Source: DATEMK01 sp035275625
GTDB taxonomy: Bacteria; Bacteroidota; Bacteroidia; AKYH767-A; OLB10
Direction of reading: 5' to 3'
Assembly (NCBI GenBank): GCA_035275625.1
Contig: DATEMK010000054.1
Span: 1 to 7,849, forward strand
Length of the DNA stretch: 7,849 bases
The notes below the pieces were generated by a model, which worked only from the letters and a program-made list of their open reading frames with translations, did not search any database and had not been told where the DNA came from. Every line of letters begins with the position of its first letter. Position 1 is the stretch's first letter. Both the position numbers and the translations under genes were made by a program. Positions 1 to 6,727 of this stretch are shown in pieces.

Positions 1-307
1 CTCTTTTTTTTAACTGAAGATATTCCAAAGAACTGAAATCAAAAAAATAAGCTGCAACAAAAGCAGGAAAAATAAATAACCCGATACCGCCTGAAAGAAC
101 CTGCAGTAATTTCATGCTGCTGATCACTACAGGATTATTAAAATCATCAAGCATATTTGCATCAGAAAATAAATTGATGCCGTAATGAAATTTGATAATC
201 GCAAAACTTATCACCAAAAAAACAAAGCTTGAAAGAAACATCATCCCAATCGCAAAAAGGAGTTTTTGAAAAGGCGGCAAATTTGAGAGCATTCCCTTGA
301 AAGACAT
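1..307 (-). CDS. Partial membrane protein, probable CPBP-family intramembrane protease (N-terminal 102 residues)
   Basis: An open frame reads leftward from an ATG at 307-305 and leaves the window without a stop, so only the first 102 residues are visible. The protein begins MSFKGMLSNLPPFQ. It has two strongly hydrophobic segments, at about residues 16-39 and 68-89, joined by a polar stretch containing DANMLDDFNN. The second segment is followed by FDFSSLEYLQLKK. This layout, including the 'xLEYLxL' ending just after the second helix, resembles the N-termini of Bacteroidota CPBP (CAAX-protease/bacteriocin-processing) intramembrane metalloproteases, which often sit beside dus in this phylum as far as I recall. 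The catalytic Glu and His motifs of that family would lie beyond the window edge, so the assignment is inference from the N-terminus only. That it is a real integral-membrane protein gene is more secure. It is divergent from dus. Confidence 0.6.
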   Translation of the reverse strand, partial: MSFKGMLSNLPPFQKLLFAIGMMFLSSFVFLVISFAIIKFHYGINLFSDANMLDDFNNPVVISSMKLLQVLSGGIGLFIFPAFVAAYFFDFSSLEYLQLKKR

Positions 308-314
308 AAAATCG

Positions 315-322
315 TAAATTTG
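315..322 (+). promoter_or_regulatory. Candidate Bacteroidota -7 element upstream of dus
   Basis: TAAATTTG matches the Bacteroidota housekeeping -7 consensus TAnnTTTG exactly. The nearest upstream TTG (297-299) gives a 15-bp spacer, shorter than usual, so the -33 half is weak. If used, transcription would start near 329 and give dus a leader of about 110 nt containing the repeat cluster. Chance matches are common in AT-rich DNA. Confidence 0.3.
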
Positions 323-332
323 CAGGCGAAAT

Positions 333-434
333 TAGTTATTAGTTATTGGGTTATTAGGTTAAAGGGAAGAAGCTCTTTAATAACTTAAATAACCCAATAA
401 CTCCATAACCCAATAACTTAATAAGTTAATAACC
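333..434. repeat. AATAACC-type degenerate repeat cluster with inverted and direct copies
   Basis: The gap between the divergent membrane-protein and dus genes is almost entirely short repeats. On the left, units of 7-8 bp run in tandem: TAGTTAT twice (333-339, 340-346), then TGGGTTAT and TAGGTTA (347-361). On the right the complementary unit recurs: AATAACCCAATAACT at 388-402 and ATAACCCAATAACT again at 405-418, ending with TTAATAACC just before the dus start. The left copy at 341-355 is a perfect 15-bp inverted match to 388-402 and a 14-bp inverted match to 405-418. No open frame or transposase is associated with it. Confidence 0.85.
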
Positions 435-436
435 AC

Positions 437-1429
437 TTGGTAAAAATCGGCAACATACAGCTCGGAGAATTTCCTTTGCTTCTCGCCCCAATGGAAGATG
501 TTAGCGATCCGCCTTTTCGTGCGGTTTGCAAAGAAAACGGTGCGGATATGATGTACACCGAATTTATTTCTTCCGAAGGCTTGATTCGTGAGGCTGTAAA
601 AAGCACAAAAAAGCTTGACATTTTTGAATACGAACGCCCGATAGGAATTCAGCTTTACGGAAGTGAAATTAAATCCATGCGGGAAGCTGCTTTGATTGCT
701 GAAAAAGCAAATCCTGATTTGATAGATATTAATTATGGATGCCCTGTAAAGGGTGTTGCCTGCAGGGGAGCAGGTGCAGGGTTGTTGCAGGATATTCCGA
801 AGATGGTGAAGATGACGGAAGAAATTGTAAAGTCAACACATCTCCCGGTCACGGTCAAAACACGGTTGGGCTGGGACGATAAAACAAAAAATGTAAATGA
901 AGTTGCAGAACGTTTGCAGGACATCGGTATCAAAGCTTTATCCGTTCACGGACGCACACGCGCACAATTATATAAAGGACCTGCAGACTGGACGTTGATA
1001 GGTGAAATAAAAAACAATCCACGGATTCATATTCCTATTTTCGGTAATGGTGATGTTGACTCCATTGAAAAAGCTATAGAAATGCGCAGCCGTTATGGTG
1101 TGGATGGAGTGATGATTGGCAGGGCAAGCATCGGTTATCCCTGGATTTTTAACGAGATTAAACATTTTATCAAATATGGAGAATATCTGCCAAAACCTTC
1201 CATTGAGCAGCGGATAGATGTTTGCAGAAAACATCTTGATTTTTCAATTCGATGGAAAGGTGAAAAATTAGGAATACTGGAAATGCGCAGGCACTATGCA
1301 AATTATTTTAAAGGAATAGATCATTTTAAGGAATTCCGTATGAGATTGGTTACGCTTTTTGAAATAGCCGCTATTCATTCTGTATTGGATGAAGTGCTTG
1401 ATTTTTACACGGAAAGCATTCCCGCCTGA
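437..1429 (+). CDS. dusB: tRNA-dihydrouridine synthase, DusB-like
   Basis: This flavoenzyme of the Dus family reduces specific uridines in tRNA to dihydrouridine, using FMN and NADPH in the cytoplasm. The 330-residue length fits the family. The FMN-barrel start is LAPMEDVSDPPFR (residues 16-28). INYGCP (98-103) carries the expected catalytic Cys102 and is followed by a GAGAGLL stretch. VKTRLGWD (140-147), HGRTR (171-175), GNGD (203-206) and the phosphate-binding GRA (228-230) are all present. The C-terminal helical domain has EMRRHYANYFKG (282-293), a DusB-type signature. The start is TTG at 437: an in-frame TAA lies five codons upstream (422-424), the next ATG encodes Met19 inside the conserved barrel motif, and MVKIGNIQLGEFPLLL is the N-terminus I expect for Bacteroidota homologues. 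The dusB rather than dusA/C label is inferred from the overall motifs. It appears to be monocistronic or leads into the small gene 103 bp downstream. Confidence 0.93.
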   Translation: MVKIGNIQLGEFPLLLAPMEDVSDPPFRAVCKENGADMMYTEFISSEGLIREAVKSTKKLDIFEYERPIGIQLYGSEIKSMREAALIAEKANPDLIDINYGCPVKGVACRGAGAGLLQDIPKMVKMTEEIVKSTHLPVTVKTRLGWDDKTKNVNEVAERLQDIGIKALSVHGRTRAQLYKGPADWTLIGEIKNNPRIHIPIFGNGDVDSIEKAIEMRSRYGVDGVMIGRASIGYPWIFNEIKHFIKYGEYLPKPSIEQRIDVCRKHLDFSIRWKGEKLGILEMRRHYANYFKGIDHFKEFRMRLVTLFEIAAIHSVLDEVLDFYTESIPA

Positions 1430-1532
1430 AACAATGCAGCTTTTTCCCTTTTAGTAAGAAAAATCAGCTTTTAACCTGCTTTTACCTCTAATTTGTATGG
1501 GGTTTGTATTAATAACAATAAAAAATACAGCT

Positions 1533-1661
1533 ATGAAAAAATTATTTTTATTGATGCTCCTTGGAAGTTTCCTGTTCTCTTCCTGTTATAACAGGCGGCA
1601 TGGCAGAACACTCTGGTCAAAAACAAATCATGCTCCTGTTGAAAAAGTAAGACCATCTTAG
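1533..1661 (+). CDS. Small putative lipoprotein (42 residues)
   Basis: This short frame begins MKKLFLLMLLGSFLFSSC and ends in a 24-residue charged tail (YNRRHGRTLW... to VEKVRPS). The N-terminus is a classic lipoprotein signal: two lysines, a hydrophobic core, and a lipobox-like FSSC with Cys18 as the lipidation site. Phe at -3 is not the commonest residue, but Bacteroidota lipoboxes are often relaxed. The predicted mature peptide is therefore only about 25 residues, basic and membrane-anchored. Support for a real gene comes from the well-formed signal, an upstream spacer with no other gene, and a strong intrinsic terminator 25 bp after the stop. I recognise no family and assign no function. 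Such tiny lipoproteins are often missed by gene callers. No exact TAnnTTTG promoter element lies in the 103 bp upstream. Confidence 0.65.
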   Translation: MKKLFLLMLLGSFLFSSCYNRRHGRTLWSKTNHAPVEKVRPS

Positions 1662-1685
1662 TCACATTTATTACAACAGGCAATG

Positions 1686-1719
1686 AAGCTCCCGCTTATT
1701 TATTAAGCAGGAGCTTTTT
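1686..1719 (+). terminator. Intrinsic terminator after the small lipoprotein gene
   Basis: AAGCTCCCGCTTA (1686-1698) pairs with TAAGCAGGAGCTT (1704-1716) across a 5-nt loop (TTTAT), with a single C-A mismatch, giving a 13-position stem. A run of five T (1715-1719) follows on the plus strand. The opposite strand lacks a comparable T run after the stem, so it acts mainly rightward. It would end transcription of the lipoprotein gene, and of dus if they are co-transcribed. Confidence 0.85.
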
Positions 1720-1761
1720 GGCTTTAAAAACGACTGGTGATTTTAGTTGCAGGAAATGTAG

Positions 1762-2829
1762 TTACTGAATCACAATTTTTTCCATTCGCATTTTTTGCGC
1801 TGAATAAATTTTCAGAAAATAAATTCCTTTCGGGGAACCGGTAATATCAATTTCAACTGATGTTTGCTGCTTTGATTCAGTGAAATGAATTTTCTCACCA
1901 ACCGCATTATAAATTTCCAGGTTATAATTTGCAAAACCGGCATCGTAATTTTTAATAGTGAATTTTCCGTTTGACGGATTAGGAGAAATATTTGGAGTTA
2001 CTATGTTGTTATCGGCTATACCTGTTGTTGAGCCGGGAATAGGCTGATACCGTAAGACAGGAGTTTGTGGAGTTCCGTCAACAGTGGTAACCCCGGAAAT
2101 GATAATGGGTTGTAAAATGGTATCTTCAAACCAATAATAATAATCGTCAGATACTAAATAATCAATAAGAGGAACCCCTATCAAATATACTTTAATACGA
2201 AAATTTTCAAGGACATGCAATCTGAGAACATCTGTAAAAGCTCCGGTGGGTAAAATCATGGTTCCCTGCATGTCGGCATTAATTGTAACGGTGCCGCTTT
2301 CAATTGTTACAGAATCCTCACCTAAATTAAACGGGGCATACCTGCCATGATATGCTGAAGTAACAGTTTGTCCCGCAGTAATCGGGAAATGAAATTCAGT
2401 GGCAACCGTCATGTCTTCATATATCCCATAATTGCTGGTACTGCCAAACCATCCAATTCTGTTAATATTGTTAATTGTATTCTGATAATAAAAATAGCCT
2501 GTTGCACCACTTTCGCCTCTTGCCATGTTAGCAAAAGGAAAAGAATCTATACCATTGCCGGCAATTGATCCGGGGTCAACGTAAAAAAAATCGTACGTAG
2601 TGCCTGCGTTTAATAAAGCAGAATTATCCCAAATTTTTGCAGTCACAGGCCCTGTTCCGGTAGGATCAAAACCGAATGAATTGGCATCAACATAATGAAT
2701 GGTGTCTCCGTAAGCCGGTAATTGATGTGTTTCGGAAATGGTAACTAATTGTGCGTTTGCATTAAAAGCATTAAATACTGTGGTTGTAATAAATAGAATT
2801 GAAGTTAAAGCAAGTAATTTTTTTTTCAT
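1762..2829 (-). CDS. Secreted protein with T9SS type A sorting domain, unknown function
   Basis: The 355-residue product has a Sec signal peptide with lysines at 2-4, a hydrophobic core, and probable cleavage after Ala26 in NANA-Q. The C-terminal domain, about residues 281-355, is the type A T9SS sorting signal: it opens with ISPNPSNGKFTI, continues with LEIYNAVGEKI, and has PKGIYFLKI before the end KIVIQ. In this family that domain directs export across the outer membrane and is normally cut off during surface attachment or release. The central region (27-280) looks beta-rich and aromatic, with no enzyme motif that I recognise. The segment GTMILPTGAFTDVLRLHV (189-206) resembles a stretch seen in other Bacteroidota T9SS cargo of unknown function. 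It is transcribed away from the DUF5686 gene across a 65-bp divergent gap. Confidence 0.9.
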   Translation of the reverse strand: MKKKLLALTSILFITTTVFNAFNANAQLVTISETHQLPAYGDTIHYVDANSFGFDPTGTGPVTAKIWDNSALLNAGTTYDFFYVDPGSIAGNGIDSFPFANMARGESGATGYFYYQNTINNINRIGWFGSTSNYGIYEDMTVATEFHFPITAGQTVTSAYHGRYAPFNLGEDSVTIESGTVTINADMQGTMILPTGAFTDVLRLHVLENFRIKVYLIGVPLIDYLVSDDYYYWFEDTILQPIIISGVTTVDGTPQTPVLRYQPIPGSTTGIADNNIVTPNISPNPSNGKFTIKNYDAGFANYNLEIYNAVGEKIHFTESKQQTSVEIDITGSPKGIYFLKIYSAQKMRMEKIVIQ

Positions 2830-2894
2830 GTGAAAATGATTTGAAGAATGAATTTCATTTTATTTAGCGAATATTACGGTTTTATTTTGCAAAT

Positions 2895-5372
2895 ATGAAA
2901 ATCTTTTCGACATGCAAATGGTTTATTTCAAAATGGTTTGTTATTTTCCTTTTATGTGGTACCACTTTTAAAACTCATGCCAACCTGATTGCAGGCAGAG
3001 TGACCAATAAAGAAGGCGAACCATTGCCTTTTGCAAATGTTTATTTAAAAGGAACTTCAAAGGGAACTACAACAAATCTTGATGGAAATTACAGGATTGA
3101 AGTGCAACAGGGAAATTATGAAATTGTATTCAGGTTTATTGGTTATAAAACTTTGACGAATGAAATTACAATAAATCAGGAGCAGGTTATTCTAAATGTC
3201 TCATTGGATAAAGAACAATATTCGCTGAAGGAAGTTATCATTACCGCGGGCGAAGATCCGGCTTATGCAATCATGAGGAATGCAATCAATAAAAGAAAAT
3301 TTTATCTGGAACAGGTGAACGAATATTCCACTGATGTTTACATAAAAGGACTGCAGCGTTTAATTAAATGGCCTAAAAAGTTTTTAGGTCAGAAAGTTGA
3401 ATTAAATGATTTTGTGGATTCTGTTTCGCATATAATTTATTTATCTGAATCAGTTTCAAAATTTAATTTCAAGCAACCCGACCAGGTTCGGGAGGAAATG
3501 ATTTCTTCAAAAGTAAGCGGTAACAGCAAAGCATTTAGCTGGAACCAGGCTTCGGACATGCTGTTTAACTTTTATGAGAACCTGATGGAAACTGCTGTAA
3601 GCCCGCGCGGTGTGGTTTCTCCCGTTTCAAACAATGCTTTATTTTATTACAGGTACAGGCTGGAAGGAACTTATTTTGAAAACAATGTGATGATAAATAA
3701 AATTTCGGTAATCCCGAAAAGAAATAACGATCCTGTTTTTCGCGGAACCATTTATATACAAGACAGCACCTGGCGAATTCATTCGCTTGATTTATTTCTT
3801 ACTAAAAATGCACAGATTCTTTTTGTGGATACTCTTTCGATTAAACAAATATTTGTTCCGGTGATTGCCGACAACTCTGTCTGGATGCCTGCTTCCAACC
3901 AGTTTACTTTTCATTTCAGCCTGCTTGGGTTTGAAGGTAACGGTAATTATGTTGGAATTTTTTCAAATTATAATCTGCAGCCTGCTTTCGCGGAAAATTT
4001 TTTCAAAGGCGAAGTGATGAAAGTAAATGAGGATGCGAATAAAAAAGATACTGCATACTGGTCATCCGCAAGACCTGTTCCGATAACGGCAGAGGAACAG
4101 CAGGATTATATAAAAAAAGACAGCGCCCAGGCACGGAAAGAATCTAAACCTTTTCTTGATTCATTAGACAGGAAAACAAATAAATTAGGTTTCGGAAAAA
4201 TTTTGTTAACCGGCTATAATTACCGGCAGCGTTATAAAAAGCAAGCCTTCGATTTTTCTCCTCTTATTCAGAATGTGCAGTTCAATACAGTAGAAGGATT
4301 AAATTTCGGTCTTGTTCCGGAGTACACAAAAACGTATGAGAACAAGCGGAAAGTTATTCTCACACCTTTTCTGAAATACGGAATCGCAAATAAAACGTTC
4401 AGCGGAACGATTCGCACGCAGTTTAATTATGATCGCGAACATTTTTCTTCCATTGCAATTGAAGGCGGAAGAAATGCTGTCCAGTTTAATGATATGAATC
4501 CGATCAGCCCGATAATTAATACTTCCTATTCGCTTCTTGGTGAAAAAAATTACATGAAAATTTATTCTAAAATGTATGGGCTTATTAATTACAGCACTGA
4601 AATCATTAACGGTATTAATATTAACGGCATTGTTGAATATGCTGAACGAACAGCATTAAGGAATCACACAGATTATACTTTTAAGAACATACACGATCGT
4701 GAGTATTCTTCTAACAATCCTCTGAATCCTGTAAACGATCAGCCTGCGTTTGAAAAAAATCAATCGTTAAGCGCAGCAATAAATTTCCGTTTCAGGATCA
4801 GTCAAAAATTTATTTCGCGTCCTGACCGGAAAATAATTATCGGCTCAAAATACCCGACATTTATTTTGAATTATAAAACAGGGATGCATAAAATTTTTGG
4901 AAGTGATGTAAATTATAATTTGATAAAGTGCGGTGTGGATGATGAAATGAATTTGGGATTGCCTGGAACTTCAAAATATGAACTGACTTATGGAAAATTT
5001 CTTACCCATAGGTCACTTTATTTTATGGACTATCAGCATTTTAACGGCAACCAAACCATTTTTTCTTCTTTTGGTTTACGCAAGTTCAACATACTTGATT
5101 ATTACGTTTACAGCACAACCGATGAATTTGTTGAAGGACATTTTGAACACGATTTCGGTGGATTTATTTTCAACAAGATCCCGTTGCTTCGCAAATTAAA
5201 GCTGAATGAAATTGCAGGGTTTGATTACCTCCGCGTTCCCGGTTTTGACGATCATTTTGAAATTTCTTTCGGATTGTCAAAACTGGGCATTATCAAAGCT
5301 GAATTTGTGGCAGGGTTTACGAAAAAAAGCAAAACACAAACGGGTATCAGGATTAGTTTAACAGGATTGTAA
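2895..5372 (+). CDS. DUF5686 outer-membrane protein with carboxypeptidase-regulatory-like domain
   Basis: The 825-residue product has a signal peptide (hydrophobic core about 11-25, cleavage probably after THA29). An N-terminal carboxypeptidase-regulatory-like beta-sandwich follows at about 31-115: IAGRVTNKEGEPLPFANVYLKG, then GTTTNLDGNYRIEV and FIGYKT. This is the same domain that heads many SusC-type transporters. Next comes the DUF5686 hallmark DPAYAIMRNAI (121-131). The long remainder, especially after about residue 430, alternates aromatic and polar residues and probably forms an outer-membrane beta-barrel. No TonB-dependent plug domain is evident, so I do not call it a SusC/TonB receptor. 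The molecular function of DUF5686 proteins is not established as far as I know. The protein ends RISLTGL rather than with a terminal aromatic residue. It is apparently monocistronic, and a hairpin overlaps its stop codon. Confidence 0.9.
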   Translation: MKIFSTCKWFISKWFVIFLLCGTTFKTHANLIAGRVTNKEGEPLPFANVYLKGTSKGTTTNLDGNYRIEVQQGNYEIVFRFIGYKTLTNEITINQEQVILNVSLDKEQYSLKEVIITAGEDPAYAIMRNAINKRKFYLEQVNEYSTDVYIKGLQRLIKWPKKFLGQKVELNDFVDSVSHIIYLSESVSKFNFKQPDQVREEMISSKVSGNSKAFSWNQASDMLFNFYENLMETAVSPRGVVSPVSNNALFYYRYRLEGTYFENNVMINKISVIPKRNNDPVFRGTIYIQDSTWRIHSLDLFLTKNAQILFVDTLSIKQIFVPVIADNSVWMPASNQFTFHFSLLGFEGNGNYVGIFSNYNLQPAFAENFFKGEVMKVNEDANKKDTAYWSSARPVPITAEEQQDYIKKDSAQARKESKPFLDSLDRKTNKLGFGKILLTGYNYRQRYKKQAFDFSPLIQNVQFNTVEGLNFGLVPEYTKTYENKRKVILTPFLKYGIANKTFSGTIRTQFNYDREHFSSIAIEGGRNAVQFNDMNPISPIINTSYSLLGEKNYMKIYSKMYGLINYSTEIINGININGIVEYAERTALRNHTDYTFKNIHDREYSSNNPLNPVNDQPAFEKNQSLSAAINFRFRISQKFISRPDRKIIIGSKYPTFILNYKTGMHKIFGSDVNYNLIKCGVDDEMNLGLPGTSKYELTYGKFLTHRSLYFMDYQHFNGNQTIFSSFGLRKFNILDYYVYSTTDEFVEGHFEHDFGGFIFNKIPLLRKLKLNEIAGFDYLRVPGFDDHFEISFGLSKLGIIKAEFVAGFTKKSKTQTGIRISLTGL

Positions 5373-5388
5373 AAAGTCCTGCGTTTTT
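5362..5388 (+). terminator. Probable intrinsic terminator overlapping the DUF5686 stop codon
   Basis: CAGGATT (5362-5368) pairs with AGTCCTG (5375-5381) including one G-T wobble, with a 6-nt loop that contains most of the TAA stop (5370-5372). Five T (5384-5388) follow after two intervening bases. The stem is short (7 bp), so strength is uncertain, but the position at the gene end is right. Confidence 0.5.
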
Positions 5389-5391
5389 GTT

Positions 5392-5457
5392 CCTCATTTT
5401 TTAAAATGCAGAGGCGCAAAGGTGCAGAGCTATAAACAGATTTTAATTAAAATGAGG
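5392..5457. repeat. Inverted repeat bracketing the convergent gap
   Basis: CCTCATTTT (5392-5400) and AAAATGAGG (5449-5457) are perfect 9-bp inverted copies, 48 bp apart, in the gap between the convergent DUF5686 and cysteine-rich T9SS genes. The 8-bp tandem repeat at 5406-5429 lies between them. The loop is too long for a standard terminator, and no target duplication or transposase is visible. Confidence 0.5.
5406..5429. repeat. Three-unit 8-bp tandem repeat (GYGCARAG type)
   Basis: Three consecutive octamers read ATGCAGAG, GCGCAAAG and GTGCAGAG, all fitting NNGCARAG. A further partial copy, AAAATGCAGAAG, occurs at 5467-5478. The unit is richer in G than the surrounding AT-rich gap. It is non-coding in this context. 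Confidence 0.75.
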
Positions 5458-5499
5458 CACTACCAAAAATGCAGAAGTATCATTAATTGCAGCTGCTTT

Positions 5500-6558
5500 T
5501 TATTCTGCCACCAGCTTGCGGTAAAGTGAACCTTCTTTCATCCGGCATTCAATAATATAAATTCCATTTTCAATATGCATGATATTTAATCTGACGCTTT
5601 TATTTCCCGGTAAAATCATATTCGATTTTGAAATCATAATTTCTTTTCCTGCAATATCTCTCAGGATAAAATCAGCTTCAGTTTTCTTATCTGATTCGAT
5701 AGTCAATGTAATTTCTTCTTTCGCAGGATTGGGCGACACCGCAAATGATTTTACAAAACCTAATTCCTTCACACTTCCGCAAATGTTCCAGTAATTGCAT
5801 GAATCAGCAAATTGCAAACATGAATTAGTCATCGCTATCTGGAGGCAGCATGAGTCCAAATATATTTTTGGAATATGTTCGAAGCATGTTAGAATTTGAA
5901 CAAAGTCATAGGGAAATTGCATGGGAAAAGTAGTTGCGCAACTCGAAAAATACCCGAAACTCTGAAAATTAGCAGAATGAGTGTAAATCAAATCACCCTG
6001 ATTGCCGATGCTCTCCACCCATATCAAAGGCATGCTGCCTGTGCATGTATGACAGCTGAGATAAAAAACATTACGATTTCCGGCAGTAAATGGCTTTACA
6101 ACAATGCTGTCAACCGTATAAACTCCGTTTTGCCAATAATTTGGAAAAAGAAAGTTTAAAGAAATAGTGCTGCCAACCTGCATTGAAAAGTCATACAGCA
6201 AAATTTCAGGTGAAAAAACATTATCCATAAAATATATTTTCTTCGAGGCAGTATCTTCCCGTAAATAACCATAAGTGCAACCACCGGTTGAAAAATAATT
6301 ATCAAACATCAGTTGATGATAATTTAAACTGTTAATCACCGTGTCTCCCTGAGTATAGTGTTTTACAGAAGGGCTAAAACCAAATCCTCCGTAAAAGCAA
6401 GGGAGCCCATTAACAGGAGAGTTGATTGGCGAAACCGGGAAAATATTAAATGTATAATACCAGATATTTACCGCTGAATCAAGCATCGGGTAATAACTCT
6501 GTGCTTTGCATGAGAGAGAATACATAAAAATAATAATTAGTGTGTAGAGTTTTTTCAT
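5500..6558 (-). CDS. Cysteine-rich secreted protein with T9SS type A sorting domain, unknown function
   Basis: The 352-residue product starts MKKLYTLIIIFMYSLSCKAQ. This is a short Sec signal, probably cut near CKA-Q (residues 19-20). Cys17 could suggest a lipobox, but SLSC is a poor match and T9SS cargo normally uses signal peptidase I. The C-terminal sorting domain spans about 272-352, with FAVSPNPAKEEITLTI (272-287), LRDIAGKEIMI and NGIYIIECRM. The middle contains WVESIGNQGDLIY (180-192), close to the 'W(V/I)EGIGxxxGL' motif found in many Bacteroidota T9SS proteins of unknown role. There are 12 cysteines after the signal, eight of them between residues 207 and 260 (including CC at 237-238), which suggests several disulfides. 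I see no catalytic motif. It converges with the DUF5686 gene and diverges from the sigma factor gene. Confidence 0.9.
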   Translation of the reverse strand: MKKLYTLIIIFMYSLSCKAQSYYPMLDSAVNIWYYTFNIFPVSPINSPVNGLPCFYGGFGFSPSVKHYTQGDTVINSLNYHQLMFDNYFSTGGCTYGYLREDTASKKIYFMDNVFSPEILLYDFSMQVGSTISLNFLFPNYWQNGVYTVDSIVVKPFTAGNRNVFYLSCHTCTGSMPLIWVESIGNQGDLIYTHSANFQSFGYFSSCATTFPMQFPYDFVQILTCFEHIPKIYLDSCCLQIAMTNSCLQFADSCNYWNICGSVKELGFVKSFAVSPNPAKEEITLTIESDKKTEADFILRDIAGKEIMISKSNMILPGNKSVRLNIMHIENGIYIIECRMKEGSLYRKLVAE

Positions 6559-6697
6559 AGGCTTTTAATTTTAAGTTAAACATAATGGAATTATTGAACT
6601 ATAAAGGTTAGCAGAAAAAGCCGGAATAACAAGAAAAAACAATTAATTATTTGCTGTAACAAATCGCTGGACCCGGCCGTCTCATTTAAAGAAATTA

Positions 6698-6705
6698 TAA
6701 TTTTG
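6698..6705 (+). promoter_or_regulatory. Candidate -7 promoter element for the ECF sigma operon
   Basis: TAATTTTG is an exact match to the Bacteroidota TAnnTTTG element, 22 bp before the GTG start. Initiation about 6-8 bp downstream would leave a leader of roughly 15 nt. No TTG lies at the expected -33 distance, so either the upstream half is degenerate or the match is fortuitous. An autoregulated ECF-type promoter elsewhere in the 169-bp gap cannot be excluded. Confidence 0.4.
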
Positions 6706-6727
6706 AACTAAAATTACTTGACCTGTA

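Noticed and set aside
341..434. CRISPR array
   Set aside because: The units are too short (7-15 bp), occur in both orientations, and have no regular unique spacers and no cas genes nearby.
733..1234. Two reverse-strand open frames (733-933 and 968-1234) inside dus
   Set aside because: They lie wholly within a well-conserved enzyme gene, have no recognisable motifs, and are shadows of its codon usage.
1438..1476. Possible hairpin (CTTTTTC with GAAAAA) after the dus stop as a terminator
   Set aside because: The stem is almost all A-T with bulges, and the following T run is weak. The clear terminator is downstream at 1686-1719.
2882..2889. TTATTTTG as a promoter for the DUF5686 gene
   Set aside because: It matches only seven of eight consensus positions and would place transcription initiation at or inside the ATG at 2895, requiring a leaderless transcript. 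There is too little evidence to call it.
5579..6159. Plus-strand open frames (5579-5794 and 5896-6159) antisense to the cysteine-rich T9SS gene
   Set aside because: The minus-strand frame has a signal peptide and a sorting domain, so these overlapping frames are shadows without support.
6508..6510. Cys17 of the 5500-6558 protein as a lipoprotein site
   Set aside because: The preceding SLS is a poor lipobox, and CKA-Q directly after it is a good signal peptidase I site consistent with T9SS cargo.
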